Shown here: positions 17,402 through 26,466 of the stretch, in pieces
How positions within the stretch are numbered: the first letter of the stretch is position 1
Layout: every line of letters begins with the position of its first letter
NCBI GenBank assembly: GCA_030949705.1
Contig: JAUZSF010000021.1
Location: forward strand, 1-64,000
Length of the DNA stretch: 64,000 nucleotides
DNA from: Robiginitomaculum sp.
GTDB taxonomy: Bacteria; Pseudomonadota; Alphaproteobacteria; Caulobacterales; Maricaulaceae
Reading direction: 5' to 3'
Notes under the pieces: generated by a model
Told to the model about the DNA's origin: nothing
The model's input: the letters and a program-made list of their open reading frames with translations, nothing else
Databases searched by the model: none
Translations under genes and position numbers: made by a program

Positions 17402-18581
17402 TAGTCACCCGAATCTAAAGTTCGGCACATAATCTAAAGTTCGGTGCATAAGGTTTGCTGTGTTTTGTGGCAGAAGCGTTTGACGGAGGCAAGGATTTCA
17501 TCGGCGGATTTGACCCATCTGTATGGTTTTGGGTTTTCATTGTGGGTCTCAATGAAGGCGAGAATGTCAGCTTCCAGTTCGCGGGTTGATCGGTGAACAC
17601 CGCGTTTAAGTTTCTTTCGGCTCAACTCGGCAAACCAGCGTTCGACCTGATTGATCCAGGAGGCGGAGGTGGGCGTGAAGTGAACATGCCAGTGAGGCCG
17701 CCGGACCAACCACGCCTTGACTTCTTTGGTCTTGTGGGTCGCGTAGTTATCCATCACCAGATGCACGTCCGGTCCTTTAGGCAGACACTCATCAATCTGT
17801 TTGAGAAAGCCCAGAAATTCTTGTGAGCGGTGGCGTTTGTAGCACTTGCCGATCACCGCACCGGTGGCAATATCAAGGGCGGCAAACAGGGAAGTCGTGC
17901 CATGGCGGATATAGGTGTGAGTTTGTCGCTCTGCCACCCCAGGCATCATTGGCAGAACCGGCTGTTCGCGATCCAGCGCCTGAATTTGGGACTTTTCGTC
18001 TACACAAAGCACAATCGCCCGGTTGGGCGGTGACATATAGAGACCAACAATGTCCCGCACCTTGTCAACAAACAAAGGGTCGGTCGAGAGCTTGAAGGTC
18101 TCACGCCGATGTGGTTGCAGGCCAAAGGCATTCCAGATGCGCCGGATGGTGGTATGCGAAAGACCGACCTCTTTGGCCATCGAGCGGATCGACCAGTGGG
18201 TGGCATCTTTGGGTGTGCTGTGCAGCGTGCGCTCAATCACCTTCGCCACTTGTGCATCAGACACCGTGCGCGGTCGGCCCGGGCGATACTCGTCCGACAA
18301 ACCCTGCACACGGTCCCTCACAAATCGTCGCCGCCATTTGCCAACCGTATGTTCATGCACGCCCATGGTGCTGGCCACTTCCTTGCTGGGCAACCCATCG
18401 GCGCACAGCAGGATCATCCGGCAGCGATCCGAAAGTGAACGCGGTGCCTTGTGCCGCCTGACCTGACTTTCCAGAAAAGAACGTTCTTCAACACTCAATA
18501 CAACAACACCAGCAACACGACCCACCAAAACCTCCAAATCAATAGCATCATAATGATATCAATTACAGTTCCAGATGACTA
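17402..18581 (-). mobile_element. IS630-family insertion sequence
   Basis: About 1.18 kb between two TA dinucleotides, each within CTAG, the usual IS630 target. The ends share imperfect inverted repeats: both begin CTAGTCA inward and match at roughly 14 of 22 positions. One transposase gene fills the element. A direct repeat AATCTAAAGTTCGG occurs twice in the left end (17411-17445). The right-hand TA lies in the stop codon of the GntR gene. Confidence 0.88.
17434..18537 (-). CDS. IS630 family transposase
   Basis: A 367-residue intact transposase. The N-terminal half has two HTH regions ([20 protein letters not shown] and the winged helix around [17 protein letters not shown]). The catalytic half has the DDE residues: [19 protein letters not shown], and [10 protein letters not shown], with 35 residues between the second Asp and the Glu. 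No frameshift is seen, so the element may still be active. Confidence 0.95.
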   Translation of the reverse strand: MEVLVGRVAGVVVLSVEERSFLESQVRRHKAPRSLSDRCRMILLCADGLPSKEVASTMGVHEHTVGKWRRRFVRDRVQGLSDEYRPGRPRTVSDAQVAKVIERTLHSTPKDATHWSIRSMAKEVGLSHTTIRRIWNAFGLQPHRRETFKLSTDPLFVDKVRDIVGLYMSPPNRAIVLCVDEKSQIQALDREQPVLPMMPGVAERQTHTYIRHGTTSLFAALDIATGAVIGKCYKRHRSQEFLGFLKQIDECLPKGPDVHLVMDNYATHKTKEVKAWLVRRPHWHVHFTPTSASWINQVERWFAELSRKKLKRGVHRSTRELEADILAFIETHNENPKPYRWVKSADEILASVKRFCHKTQQTLCTEL

Positions 18582-19307
18582 GCCCGGTATGTGATGAGAA
18601 TAAACCTCTACCCGGTCCGCCGCAAACAAGGAACAGTCATGCAGAACCGGTTTGGCCTCGGCGTTGATAAACAGACACCCCACAACCAGCAAGGGCGTAT
18701 GCAAGGCAATGTCCAGGGCAGACCGCTCTTCGGCGCTGGCGGTTCTGGCCCGGGTACGCACCCATTTACGGGTAATCCGGCACAGGTTCAGCCGTTCCAG
18801 CGCCTTGGGCAGATTGCCCACGGCCTCAACGGCTTCCAAGATTCCAGGCACCCGCGCCAAAGGCAGCGTACGGGTGGTCAACGCCAAAGGCTCCCCATCG
18901 GCGGAAAACACCTCAAAATCCAGCACCGCCACCGGATCCGATGGCTCGATCTGCAAGGCCTTGGCCATTTGCGCGCTGGCTGGCTCAGTGCGAAGCGGTT
19001 TCTCGTGGCCGTGCCCGCGCTTTGCCAACACAATCTGCACATCCGAAGGCGCGTAAATATCTTTGGAATAATCAATGCTGACCCGGGGGCGACAGACAAA
19101 GCTGCCCCGGCCTTGGGTTACCTCGACCAGGTTTTGCATGACCAGCGCGTGGATCGCCCGGCGTACCGTGTGACGGTTGACATCATAATGCTCAGCAAGC
19201 TTGTTTTCCGTGGGCAGCCGTGCCCCCGGGGACCATTCGCCAGAGGCGATTTTGGCTTCGATATCCTTGACAATCAACTGCCACAGCAAAAGAGAATTCG
19301 TACTCAT
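18579..19307 (-). CDS. GntR-family regulator with UTRA domain (PhnF-like)
   Basis: A 242-residue regulator with a GntR winged helix (residues 8-70: LWQLIVKDIEAKIASGEW, PGARLPTENKLAEHYDVNRH, TVRRAIHALV) and a UTRA ligand domain in the C-terminal part. NRHTVRRA and the overall pattern match PhnF, the phosphonate-utilisation repressor; no phn genes are nearby, so the target is unknown. The stop codon TAG coincides with the TA at the IS630 edge. The pre-insertion sequence would also have read TAG, so the protein is unchanged. Confidence 0.83.
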   Translation of the reverse strand: MSTNSLLLWQLIVKDIEAKIASGEWSPGARLPTENKLAEHYDVNRHTVRRAIHALVMQNLVEVTQGRGSFVCRPRVSIDYSKDIYAPSDVQIVLAKRGHGHEKPLRTEPASAQMAKALQIEPSDPVAVLDFEVFSADGEPLALTTRTLPLARVPGILEAVEAVGNLPKALERLNLCRITRKWVRTRARTASAEERSALDIALHTPLLVVGCLFINAEAKPVLHDCSLFAADRVEVYSHHIPG

Positions 19308-19568
19308 AGGTGCCCCGCAAAGGCTCTGGTGAGAAGCTATTGATACTGAATTTTTCCGGCTTTCAAAGTAGGAAAAGCACTATTTTTTAGTGACTTGGGC
19401 AACCAATTTGGTATTTGTTGCCTGAACATTATAGGTGATTTTCTCACACAGCTATTGTGCTACAGTTTTTTGAAAACACCCTGCTTACTATTAAAGAAGT
19501 CCTTGGAAAACCTGATACTGAATATCAATGAGTAGCCCGTCGATGAACATCCATACCCTTCGCAGAAA

Positions 19569-20078
19569 ATGAGAAAATTGATGAACAACCCCATGCTAAT
19601 CTTACTCAATTTACTGTTGTTTACCGGCCTGGCCGCCTGTGAGCCCACGTCAACAGGTACAAAAGCGGAAAAAAAACCTGAAACATCTAAAATACACACC
19701 GATATAGAGGCTAATGCGCAGGGTGAAAGCGCAGCAGAAAAACATGAAGAGACAGCGGCACCGGATCTGGTCAATGGGCAACGCCAATTTTCAAAATGCA
19801 AGGTTTGCCACACGATTATCAAGGGAGGGCGCCACAAAGTGGGCCCCAACCTCTATGGCATTTTGGGCAAACCCGCCGCCAGCAGTGAAGGGTTTCGGTA
19901 TTCCAGCGCCCTGAAAAAGGCTGATATTGTATGGGACAAGGCCACACTGGACAAATGGATCCAAAGCCCCCGCAACACGGTGCCCGGGACCAGCATGTCC
20001 TTTATTGGCATTCGCGATGAAAAATCCCGGCGCGATTTGCTGGCCTACATCCTTAAGGAGACGGCTGCGTCGGACTAG
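19569..20078 (+). CDS. Lipoprotein c-type cytochrome (class I)
   Basis: A 169-residue protein. Residues 1-24 form a lipoprotein signal with lipobox LAAC (Cys24), so the protein should be lipid-anchored at the periplasmic face. A charged, Glu/Lys-rich linker (residues 25-65) leads to a cytochrome c domain with Cys77-x-x-Cys80-His81 and distal Met143 (PGTSMSFIG). KVGPNLYGILGKPA and YSSALKKADIVWD are typical of c2/c552-like electron carriers. Its stop overlaps the 3' end of the convergent outer-membrane gene by 4 nt. Confidence 0.9.
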   Translation: MRKLMNNPMLILLNLLLFTGLAACEPTSTGTKAEKKPETSKIHTDIEANAQGESAAEKHEETAAPDLVNGQRQFSKCKVCHTIIKGGRHKVGPNLYGILGKPAASSEGFRYSSALKKADIVWDKATLDKWIQSPRNTVPGTSMSFIGIRDEKSRRDLLAYILKETAASD

Positions 20079-20855
20079 AACTTCTGCCAGAGCCCCAGGG
20101 TAAGACCTGAATCACGGACTACATTACGCCCCACCATCGTGCGGGACAAAGAGAGTTGCAGCCCTGTTTTTCGTTTGAAAAACCAGACCGCGCTGGCCTG
20201 GGCCTTCAGGCTGTCCACGGTGCGAATATCAGGTCTGGAAGATGGGATTCCGACCACAATATTGGATTGCAGGTGCACTTGCATACGCCGGGTTACCTGC
20301 CCTCCCAGCGTCGCATCCAGGCGGACCTCATTGCCGGAACCGCGCGAGCGTTCGCGAAATGCCAATTGCAGGTCAACAAAGCCGGGGCGTTTTGCCAGTT
20401 TCAACGATCGCCCGGCCAGTGCTCGCACCTCCCAGTCCAGGCCGCTTTGACCAAGGGGTTTATTAAAGCCATTTTCCACACTGCCAGGAATAAACGCACC
20501 GGACTGGGCTGAAATCACCCATTGTTTCCACCCCGGCAAAGCCCGACGCACAGACAATTCTGTGGCCCCAAACCCCTTTGCCTGGTCCACCACTTCTTCA
20601 AACCGCAACCGTACATTTTGCACAGCCGGGCGCGCAACCACCGTCCACTTTTCTGTAAGCCCATATTCTAGAAAAACTGCGTTTTCATATTTTTGAAAAC
20701 TCAAATCCACACGCGCTTTGCCGTGCCGATCAAAACCTTTTGCACCACCCTGCCAGGTAAACGTTGTTATACTTTGCCTCTTTCCCTTTTTTCATCGGCC
20801 ACGCTCCTGCATAGGCGCATCCACACCAAGCAACACCAAGAATTGCACAAAGCAT
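20075..20855 (-). pseudogene. Outer-membrane beta-barrel protein, frameshifted near the N-terminus
   Basis: The main frame (GTG at 20710 to 20075) encodes a 211-residue beta-rich protein ending in LTLGLWQKF, a C-terminal aromatic typical of outer-membrane barrels, but it has no signal peptide. A signal-like start exists upstream in another frame: ATG at 20855, MLCAILGVAWCGCAYAGAWP then MKKGK. A run of six A on the gene strand (20787-20792) separates the two frames. With five A the reading becomes MKKGKRQSITTFTWQGG and joins the main frame directly. The full product would be about 259 residues. Function unknown. Confidence 0.65.
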
Positions 20856-20974
20856 ATATGTTTGTGTAAACACTCTGATTATGCACACTAAGCAAACTTT
20901 GCACATTATTACCCTTCCCTTTCCCTATTTTTATACTGTGCGCAAATAAATACAAATGGTCAAAGGAAATTCTG

Positions 20975-20997
20975 AAAATCCGGATATACCGGATTTT
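20975..20997. promoter_or_regulatory. Perfect inverted repeat between divergent genes
   Basis: AAAATCCGG-ATATA-CCGGATTTT, a 9-bp perfect stem with a 5-nt spacer, 103 bp before the DUF2336 gene and 119 bp before the divergent outer-membrane gene. Either an operator or a bidirectional terminator; its place between divergent starts favours an operator. Confidence 0.4.
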
Positions 20998-21100
20998 GTA
21001 ACCATGTTTAGAAAATTGCAGTACCGGTGCAAAATATTAACGTGGCATCAATGGCTTGGCCTAAGAATACCTCTTCAAATGGGAATGTAGGGTGCTTAGC

Positions 21101-22192
21101 ATGGGGTTGACCTCCCAATTTAAAATGTCTGATCTGGCGCGCCTTGCGCAATCAAATGACCCGGCTCATCGTGACCAATTATTGCTGGCCCTTGGCTCCT
21201 TGTGTGCCCTCGGGCCGCTAGAGGACAAGGTCACAGAAGAAGCCGTCGGGCAGATCATGATGATCCTGTTCCCACGCGTTCACCAGACCGCACAATTGAC
21301 CCTTTCCGGCAAGTTGTGCAAGGCGGCATGGGCCTCGCATCCGCTCATTATGACCATCGCCAAAGGGCCGCCCAAAGTTGCCGAGCCCGTCATTACCTCC
21401 AGCCCGGTCTTGCAGGAAAAAGACCTGGTCGAACTTTCCAAGGTTACGGGCATTGAACATCGGGCGCTGATTGCACACCGTCCCAATATCGGCACCACGG
21501 TTACTGAGGCACTGATCCGCCATGATGAACCCAGTGTGATGACCGCTCTGGTGGAAAATACCAGTGCCAAACTGAGCATGGAATCCTTTGCCACCTGTGT
21601 TCGGGTTTCACGCCGGATCGAGCCCTTGCGCGCCAAACTGACCTTGCGCAAGGACATGCCGCGCAGTCTGATTCCCTCTTTGTTTGCCTATTCGGATGAA
21701 CCCATGCGCAAAATGATTGCTGTACGGTTTGGCATTGATGGCAATCATCTTTCGGCGGTGGTCAAAGAAGCCATTATGAACAAGGGACAGCGCCCGCCAC
21801 CAGATCCGGATCAGAAACTGGAAGATGCCGCCAGAACCCTGGTAGACAAGCTGGCAAAGGCCGAACGTCTTAGTGGGTCTTTCATCATCAAGTGCCTGAA
21901 TGATAAAAAGTTTATCATGTTCGAACATGCCCTGGCCCGTATGGCAGGGGTTGGGCTGGATCAATTTCGTTCCGCGCTGGAACGCGATGCACTCTATGCG
22001 GTTGCCCTGTCTTGCCGGGCGGCCAGGATTGATCGCGGGGCCTTTCCGATGATCCACAGTGCCATGGTCAGCGCCGGCATGGAAGTTCCCCCGCTTCGTG
22101 GCAAAGAAGGCAATAAAGCGGCTGATGCCTTTGGCAATCATTCACCCGCTGCTGCCGCCGTTGCCCTGAGATTGTTAAGCCGCGAAGCTTGA
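21101..22192 (+). CDS. DUF2336 domain protein
   Basis: A 363-residue helical protein of the alphaproteobacterial DUF2336 family: N-terminal SDLARLAQSNDPAHRDQLL, then repeated helical pairs such as LVELSKVTGIEHRALIAHRP and AEALIRHDEPSVMTALVENT-like HEAT units. No enzymatic motif, signal or membrane segment. The start at 21101 (ATG) is preferred to GTG at 21092, as AGGG lies 8 nt upstream. A paralog lies at 47806-49029. Followed by nadK after 30 nt. Confidence 0.8.
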   Translation: MGLTSQFKMSDLARLAQSNDPAHRDQLLLALGSLCALGPLEDKVTEEAVGQIMMILFPRVHQTAQLTLSGKLCKAAWASHPLIMTIAKGPPKVAEPVITSSPVLQEKDLVELSKVTGIEHRALIAHRPNIGTTVTEALIRHDEPSVMTALVENTSAKLSMESFATCVRVSRRIEPLRAKLTLRKDMPRSLIPSLFAYSDEPMRKMIAVRFGIDGNHLSAVVKEAIMNKGQRPPPDPDQKLEDAARTLVDKLAKAERLSGSFIIKCLNDKKFIMFEHALARMAGVGLDQFRSALERDALYAVALSCRAARIDRGAFPMIHSAMVSAGMEVPPLRGKEGNKAADAFGNHSPAAAAVALRLLSREA

Positions 22193-22222
22193 CTTATGGC
22201 CTGCTTTCGGTGACGGGAGCTT

Positions 22223-23005
22223 ATGAGCACTTTACCAACTTCTTATCGTAAGCTTTCATTCGTTGCTGGCGCCCGTGCCGAAGCACGCAAGGCCATGAGC
22301 GCATTTATCAAAACCTATGGCCAGACCCCGATAGAGGAAGCCGATGTGATTATCGCCATTGGGGGCGATGGTTTCATGCTGGAAACCCTGCATAAAAATA
22401 TAGGTCGGCAAATACCGGTTTTTGGTATCAATTGCGGCTCGGTCGGGTTTTTGATGAATGAGCCAAATAACGAAGATCTGTATGAACGGTTGGCAAAGGC
22501 AGAGCGCACCCACATTCGCCCCTTGCGAATGACCGGCATGACCGTTGATGGCAGCAACTTTAATGCCTTGGCGATCAATGAGGTATCGCTGCTGCGGCAA
22601 ATACACCAAAGCGCCAAAATCCGGGTCATTATCGATGGCAAGGAACGCCTGAAGGAACTGATTGCCGATGGTATTCTGGTGTCCACCCCGGCGGGCAGCA
22701 CCGCCTATAATCTGTCGGCCCATGGCCCGGTTATCCCTCTTAACGCCGCCGTTTTGGCATTGACGCCGATCAGCGCCTTTCGACCGCGCCGATGGCGGGG
22801 GGCCTTATTGCCACGCTCTGCCGAAGTGACGTTTGAAATTCGCGAGGCGGAAAAGCGCCCGGTTAGCGCCGTGGCTGATAATCGTGAAGTGCGCCACGTG
22901 AGCGTAGTCAATGTCCGCGAAAGCCGGACCATTGCGCTGTCCATGCTGTTCGATGAAGGAAAAGCACTGGAAGAGCGTATATTGATTGAACAATTTACTG
23001 CGTAA
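22223..23005 (+). CDS. nadK: NAD kinase
   Basis: A 260-residue cytoplasmic enzyme that phosphorylates NAD to NADP using ATP or polyphosphate. The diagnostic [11 protein letters not shown] (residues 47-57) and the NEVSLLRQ and [15 protein letters not shown] segments are all present. Its short length and [13 protein letters not shown] are typical of alphaproteobacterial NadK. ATG follows GGGAGCTT. Probably cotranscribed with the DUF2336 gene upstream. Confidence 0.95.
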   Translation: MSTLPTSYRKLSFVAGARAEARKAMSAFIKTYGQTPIEEADVIIAIGGDGFMLETLHKNIGRQIPVFGINCGSVGFLMNEPNNEDLYERLAKAERTHIRPLRMTGMTVDGSNFNALAINEVSLLRQIHQSAKIRVIIDGKERLKELIADGILVSTPAGSTAYNLSAHGPVIPLNAAVLALTPISAFRPRRWRGALLPRSAEVTFEIREAEKRPVSAVADNREVRHVSVVNVRESRTIALSMLFDEGKALEERILIEQFTA

Positions 23006-23100
23006 ACGCCATAAAATTCTAACATGCGCTTAACACTCAGGATTTATGATTCGTAACAGATACGGCCTGTTTCGGCCGGGTTTGGCATGTGTGATAAAAA

Positions 23101-26100
23101 ATGACGCGGTTACGTCACATAAAATCTGCACTGATCATGGTGTGCATGACGTGGTCATGCCTTGCCATTTCCGGCATTGCCCTAGCCGCCACCCCCATTA
23201 CGCTAAAAGGTGAAAAAGGCGATGGCTATGCCCGCATTATCGCCGCTTGGCCAGAGGACAAGGCCGGCAAGGATCTATCCCTGACAGCGGAAATCAAAAA
23301 CGGGGTTTTGATCGCCCGCTTCTCCCAGGCCTATAGCGTGAATACCGACACCCTGCTTAGCGATCTGAAAGATGTTATCGCACTGATCCGCGTGGACCCG
23401 GACGGACACACCATGCGGATTGCCCTGCGCCAGAAAAGCGAAGTCAGCACCAGGCGTTCCTATAATCTTTTTGCCATTGATCTGGTTGCCCCAAACCGCA
23501 CGGTAAAATTGCCGGACCTGATTTCCCGGCGCGAGGCCGAACTGCGCCAGATGTCCGAAGCGCAAAAGCGGGCGGCCTTAAGGGCGGAAAAAGCCAAATC
23601 CATGCCCCGTCGGTCGCGCCCTGCCATCCCGCTCAGAGTGCGGGCCGCCGAAACCAGCGAATATACACGCATCGCCTTTGACTGGACCAAACCCGTTGGC
23701 CACAAGCTGAACAAATCCGGCAATATGGCCGAACTGGTATTTGATCGCCCCGCCGTCCCCGACCTTGCGGTTCTCAATGTCCATGCGCCGCGCGGGCTGA
23801 TCAATGCGACCAGCAAGGTAAAAAATGGAAAGACCTATGTAAAATTTGGGTTGGCCCCGGGCTTTCAAACCCGAATGTGGACAGATGGCCCCAAAGTGCT
23901 GATCGACCTTTTCGAACCAAAGCTTGATGGTCAGGTGTTATCAAAAGCCGCGGCCAAACCAAAAACCGCGCACACCGAGATCAAAAAAGTGCCGGTCGCC
24001 GCCCCGGCAAAAGTGTACCAGGATCCCAGCCCCGGGGATGGAATTATTCGTGCCAAGGTTTCGCGCATTGGCACCGATTTGCAACTGGCCTTTACCTTTG
24101 CCGCCCCGGTCGGCAGCGCCGCCTTTCGCCGTGCAGAAAACATCTGGATAATGTTTGACGACAATGCCTCTTTGGACCTGACGGAATTGCAACGCGGCGC
24201 CAGCCAGCATATTCGTGGCTTTGAAACCTTTCAGACCGCCACCACCAGTGGTGTACGCTTTCAGGTTCCCCCCTCTACCCAGATCGAAGTCCAGGTCAGC
24301 GAAGGGGGAGCCCATTGGGAGTTTTCATTTGGCGAAAAGCTGGGCAACACGCCCAGAAAACTAAATCTCTATCGCGAAGCTGATGGCTCTGGTCCCGGTA
24401 TTTTGATTGCGGATTTACCCAATATAACCAAAATCCATACGCTGGATGACCCCATCATCGGCGACCAGATCAGCGTCGCCACCGCTCTTGGCCCAATTAC
24501 CGGCGTGCAATCACAGCGCCAGTTTGTGGACGTGACCGCCCTGCCCTCGGCCCACGGTCTGGCTTTTGAGATTAATGCTGATGGCGTCATGTTTGAACAG
24601 CATAAAGATCAGGTCATTGTGCGTACCAAAGAGGGACTATCTTTGACCCCGACCGCCCGGCCAACGCATATTGCGGCTAATAATCGTGCTCATTCCAGTG
24701 TTGCCCTGCCGGCCCGTAATGCCACCCCTGGCTTTATAGATTTTGCCAACTGGGCCGCCCCAGACCCGGATCTGAGCTTTAATGAAAATTATGATGCCCT
24801 GTTGCGCCATGTCGCGGCCGAGCAAACGGACCCCCAGGCGCGCATATCGATGGCGCGCTTTTTGGTGGCCAATCATTTGGCCCCCGAAGCCCTGGGTATG
24901 CTGGAACTGGCCCAAAGACTGGACCCGATGCTGGTACAGGATGCACAGTTTCGGGCCTTGCGGGGAACTGCAAATATGTTGATGCACAGGATCAAGGATG
25001 CCCGGGCTGACTTTGCGGCCCAAACCCTTAACCGCGATCCATCGGCGGCTTTATGGCGTGGCTATCTGGCCGCCAAAATGGAAGACTGGGGCACGGCCAG
25101 ACGGGAGTTTGATTCCGGACGGGAGGCCTTTTACCTGTTTGTCCCCGAATGGCAGGCCCGCTTTCGCAATGCCTATGCACGTTCGGCGCTGGAGCTAAAC
25201 GACCTGGGAGCCACCAAAAGGCAAATAGACGAAGCGCTGGCCATTGATGCCGAACTCGATACGCGTCTGCGCACACGTCTGGTCCGCGCCGCCTTTGCCG
25301 AGGCCAGCGGCAATATTAACGAGGCCATTCGCCACTATGAAAAAGTTGCCGAGGCAGGTTATGAACCTCTGGAAACACAGGCGCTTTTTCAAATCACACG
25401 ATTGCGCACTGAAGCCGGCGAGCTGAAGCCCGAAGAGGCCGCCAACATACTGGAAAATTTACGTTATCGCTGGCGCGGTGACAGTACGGAATTGGAAGAG
25501 GTGCTGGCGCTGGGGAAAATCTATGGGGAAATCGGTGATTATAACCGTGCGCTAAAAGCCATGAACACCGCCGTCAAACGCTTTCCGGATAGTCCGGTGA
25601 CCCGGCGCATATCCAAAGACATGCACACCATTTTTAATGATCTTTTTTTGCATGGCGGGGCCGATGACATGGACCCGGTGCAGGCCTTGGCCCTGTTCTA
25701 TCAATTCATTGATATGGTGCCCATTGGGGCCGATGGCGACCGTATGCTGCGCCTGTTGGCGGACCGGCTGGTGGATTTTGATCTCTTGCCCCAGGCCACA
25801 GAATTATTGCAACACCAGGTGGATAACCGTATTCGTTCCGGCCAGGCCCGGGCCCAGGTTGCAGCCAAATTGGCCCTGATATACCTGATGGATCGCAAAC
25901 CGGAGAAGGCGCTGGACGCCATACGCGGCACCCGACAGGCCCGCCTGCCCAAAGATCTTAATCAGCAACGCCGCCTGATCGAAGCCCGCGCACTGGTCGC
26001 TCTTGGCAAGTCCGACCATGCGCTGGAACTGATTGAAACCGACCGCACCCGCGAAGCCGCCATTTTGCGCGCCAATATTGCCTGGCAATCCAAAGACTGG

Positions 26101-26451
26101 AACATGGCCGGACCACTAATGCTGGGCGTAGTCAATCAATACATTACCCGCCTTGACAGCCTCAGCGAGGAGGATGCGAATTTGGTCCTGCGTACCGCCA
26201 TAGCCCTTTCCTTGAGCCGCAATCGCGCAGGACTGAACGCCCTGCACAAGGCGTTTGCAGCCGCCATGGCCTCAACAAAAGAGAATGAGACCTTCGACCT
26301 GGTTTCCCGTGAGCAATATCTGGGCAATATTCCAGTCAAGGAACTGGCCCCTACCCTGGCGAAAACTGAGGAGCTAAAAGCGGTCTTAAAGCGTTATCAA
26401 CAGCGCTTTGAACCTTCTACGGGTTCTTCGGCAGCATCCGGGGCGCCCTAA
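23101..26451 (+). CDS. Large exported TPR protein with beta-rich N-terminal modules
   Basis: An 1116-residue protein with a signal peptide (residues 1-29, ending ALA). Residues about 35-130, 180-280 and 310-420 are three beta-rich modules with alternating hydrophobics (ARIIAAWPED, TRIAFDWTKP, LQLAFTFAAP), resembling AMIN-like envelope-binding domains. From about residue 560 on are many TPR-type helical pairs (LAPEALGMLELAQRLDP, NINEAIRHYEKVAEAGYEPL, GDYNRALKAMNTAVKRFPDS). Likely a periplasmic scaffold; its position just before the flagellar island suggests a motility or envelope role, which is inference only. Confidence 0.75.
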   Translation: MTRLRHIKSALIMVCMTWSCLAISGIALAATPITLKGEKGDGYARIIAAWPEDKAGKDLSLTAEIKNGVLIARFSQAYSVNTDTLLSDLKDVIALIRVDPDGHTMRIALRQKSEVSTRRSYNLFAIDLVAPNRTVKLPDLISRREAELRQMSEAQKRAALRAEKAKSMPRRSRPAIPLRVRAAETSEYTRIAFDWTKPVGHKLNKSGNMAELVFDRPAVPDLAVLNVHAPRGLINATSKVKNGKTYVKFGLAPGFQTRMWTDGPKVLIDLFEPKLDGQVLSKAAAKPKTAHTEIKKVPVAAPAKVYQDPSPGDGIIRAKVSRIGTDLQLAFTFAAPVGSAAFRRAENIWIMFDDNASLDLTELQRGASQHIRGFETFQTATTSGVRFQVPPSTQIEVQVSEGGAHWEFSFGEKLGNTPRKLNLYREADGSGPGILIADLPNITKIHTLDDPIIGDQISVATALGPITGVQSQRQFVDVTALPSAHGLAFEINADGVMFEQHKDQVIVRTKEGLSLTPTARPTHIAANNRAHSSVALPARNATPGFIDFANWAAPDPDLSFNENYDALLRHVAAEQTDPQARISMARFLVANHLAPEALGMLELAQRLDPMLVQDAQFRALRGTANMLMHRIKDARADFAAQTLNRDPSAALWRGYLAAKMEDWGTARREFDSGREAFYLFVPEWQARFRNAYARSALELNDLGATKRQIDEALAIDAELDTRLRTRLVRAAFAEASGNINEAIRHYEKVAEAGYEPLETQALFQITRLRTEAGELKPEEAANILENLRYRWRGDSTELEEVLALGKIYGEIGDYNRALKAMNTAVKRFPDSPVTRRISKDMHTIFNDLFLHGGADDMDPVQALALFYQFIDMVPIGADGDRMLRLLADRLVDFDLLPQATELLQHQVDNRIRSGQARAQVAAKLALIYLMDRKPEKALDAIRGTRQARLPKDLNQQRRLIEARALVALGKSDHALELIETDRTREAAILRANIAWQSKDWNMAGPLMLGVVNQYITRLDSLSEEDANLVLRTAIALSLSRNRAGLNALHKAFAAAMASTKENETFDLVSREQYLGNIPVKELAPTLAKTEELKAVLKRYQQRFEPSTGSSAASGAP

Positions 26452-26466
26452 AACAATCATGTAAAA

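Noticed and set aside
17393-17404. Shared GGACCCTAG before the IS630 and after the DUF4177 gene (near 13636)
   Set aside because: Only about ten bases match and the flanks differ, so this is likely chance and not a second IS scar.
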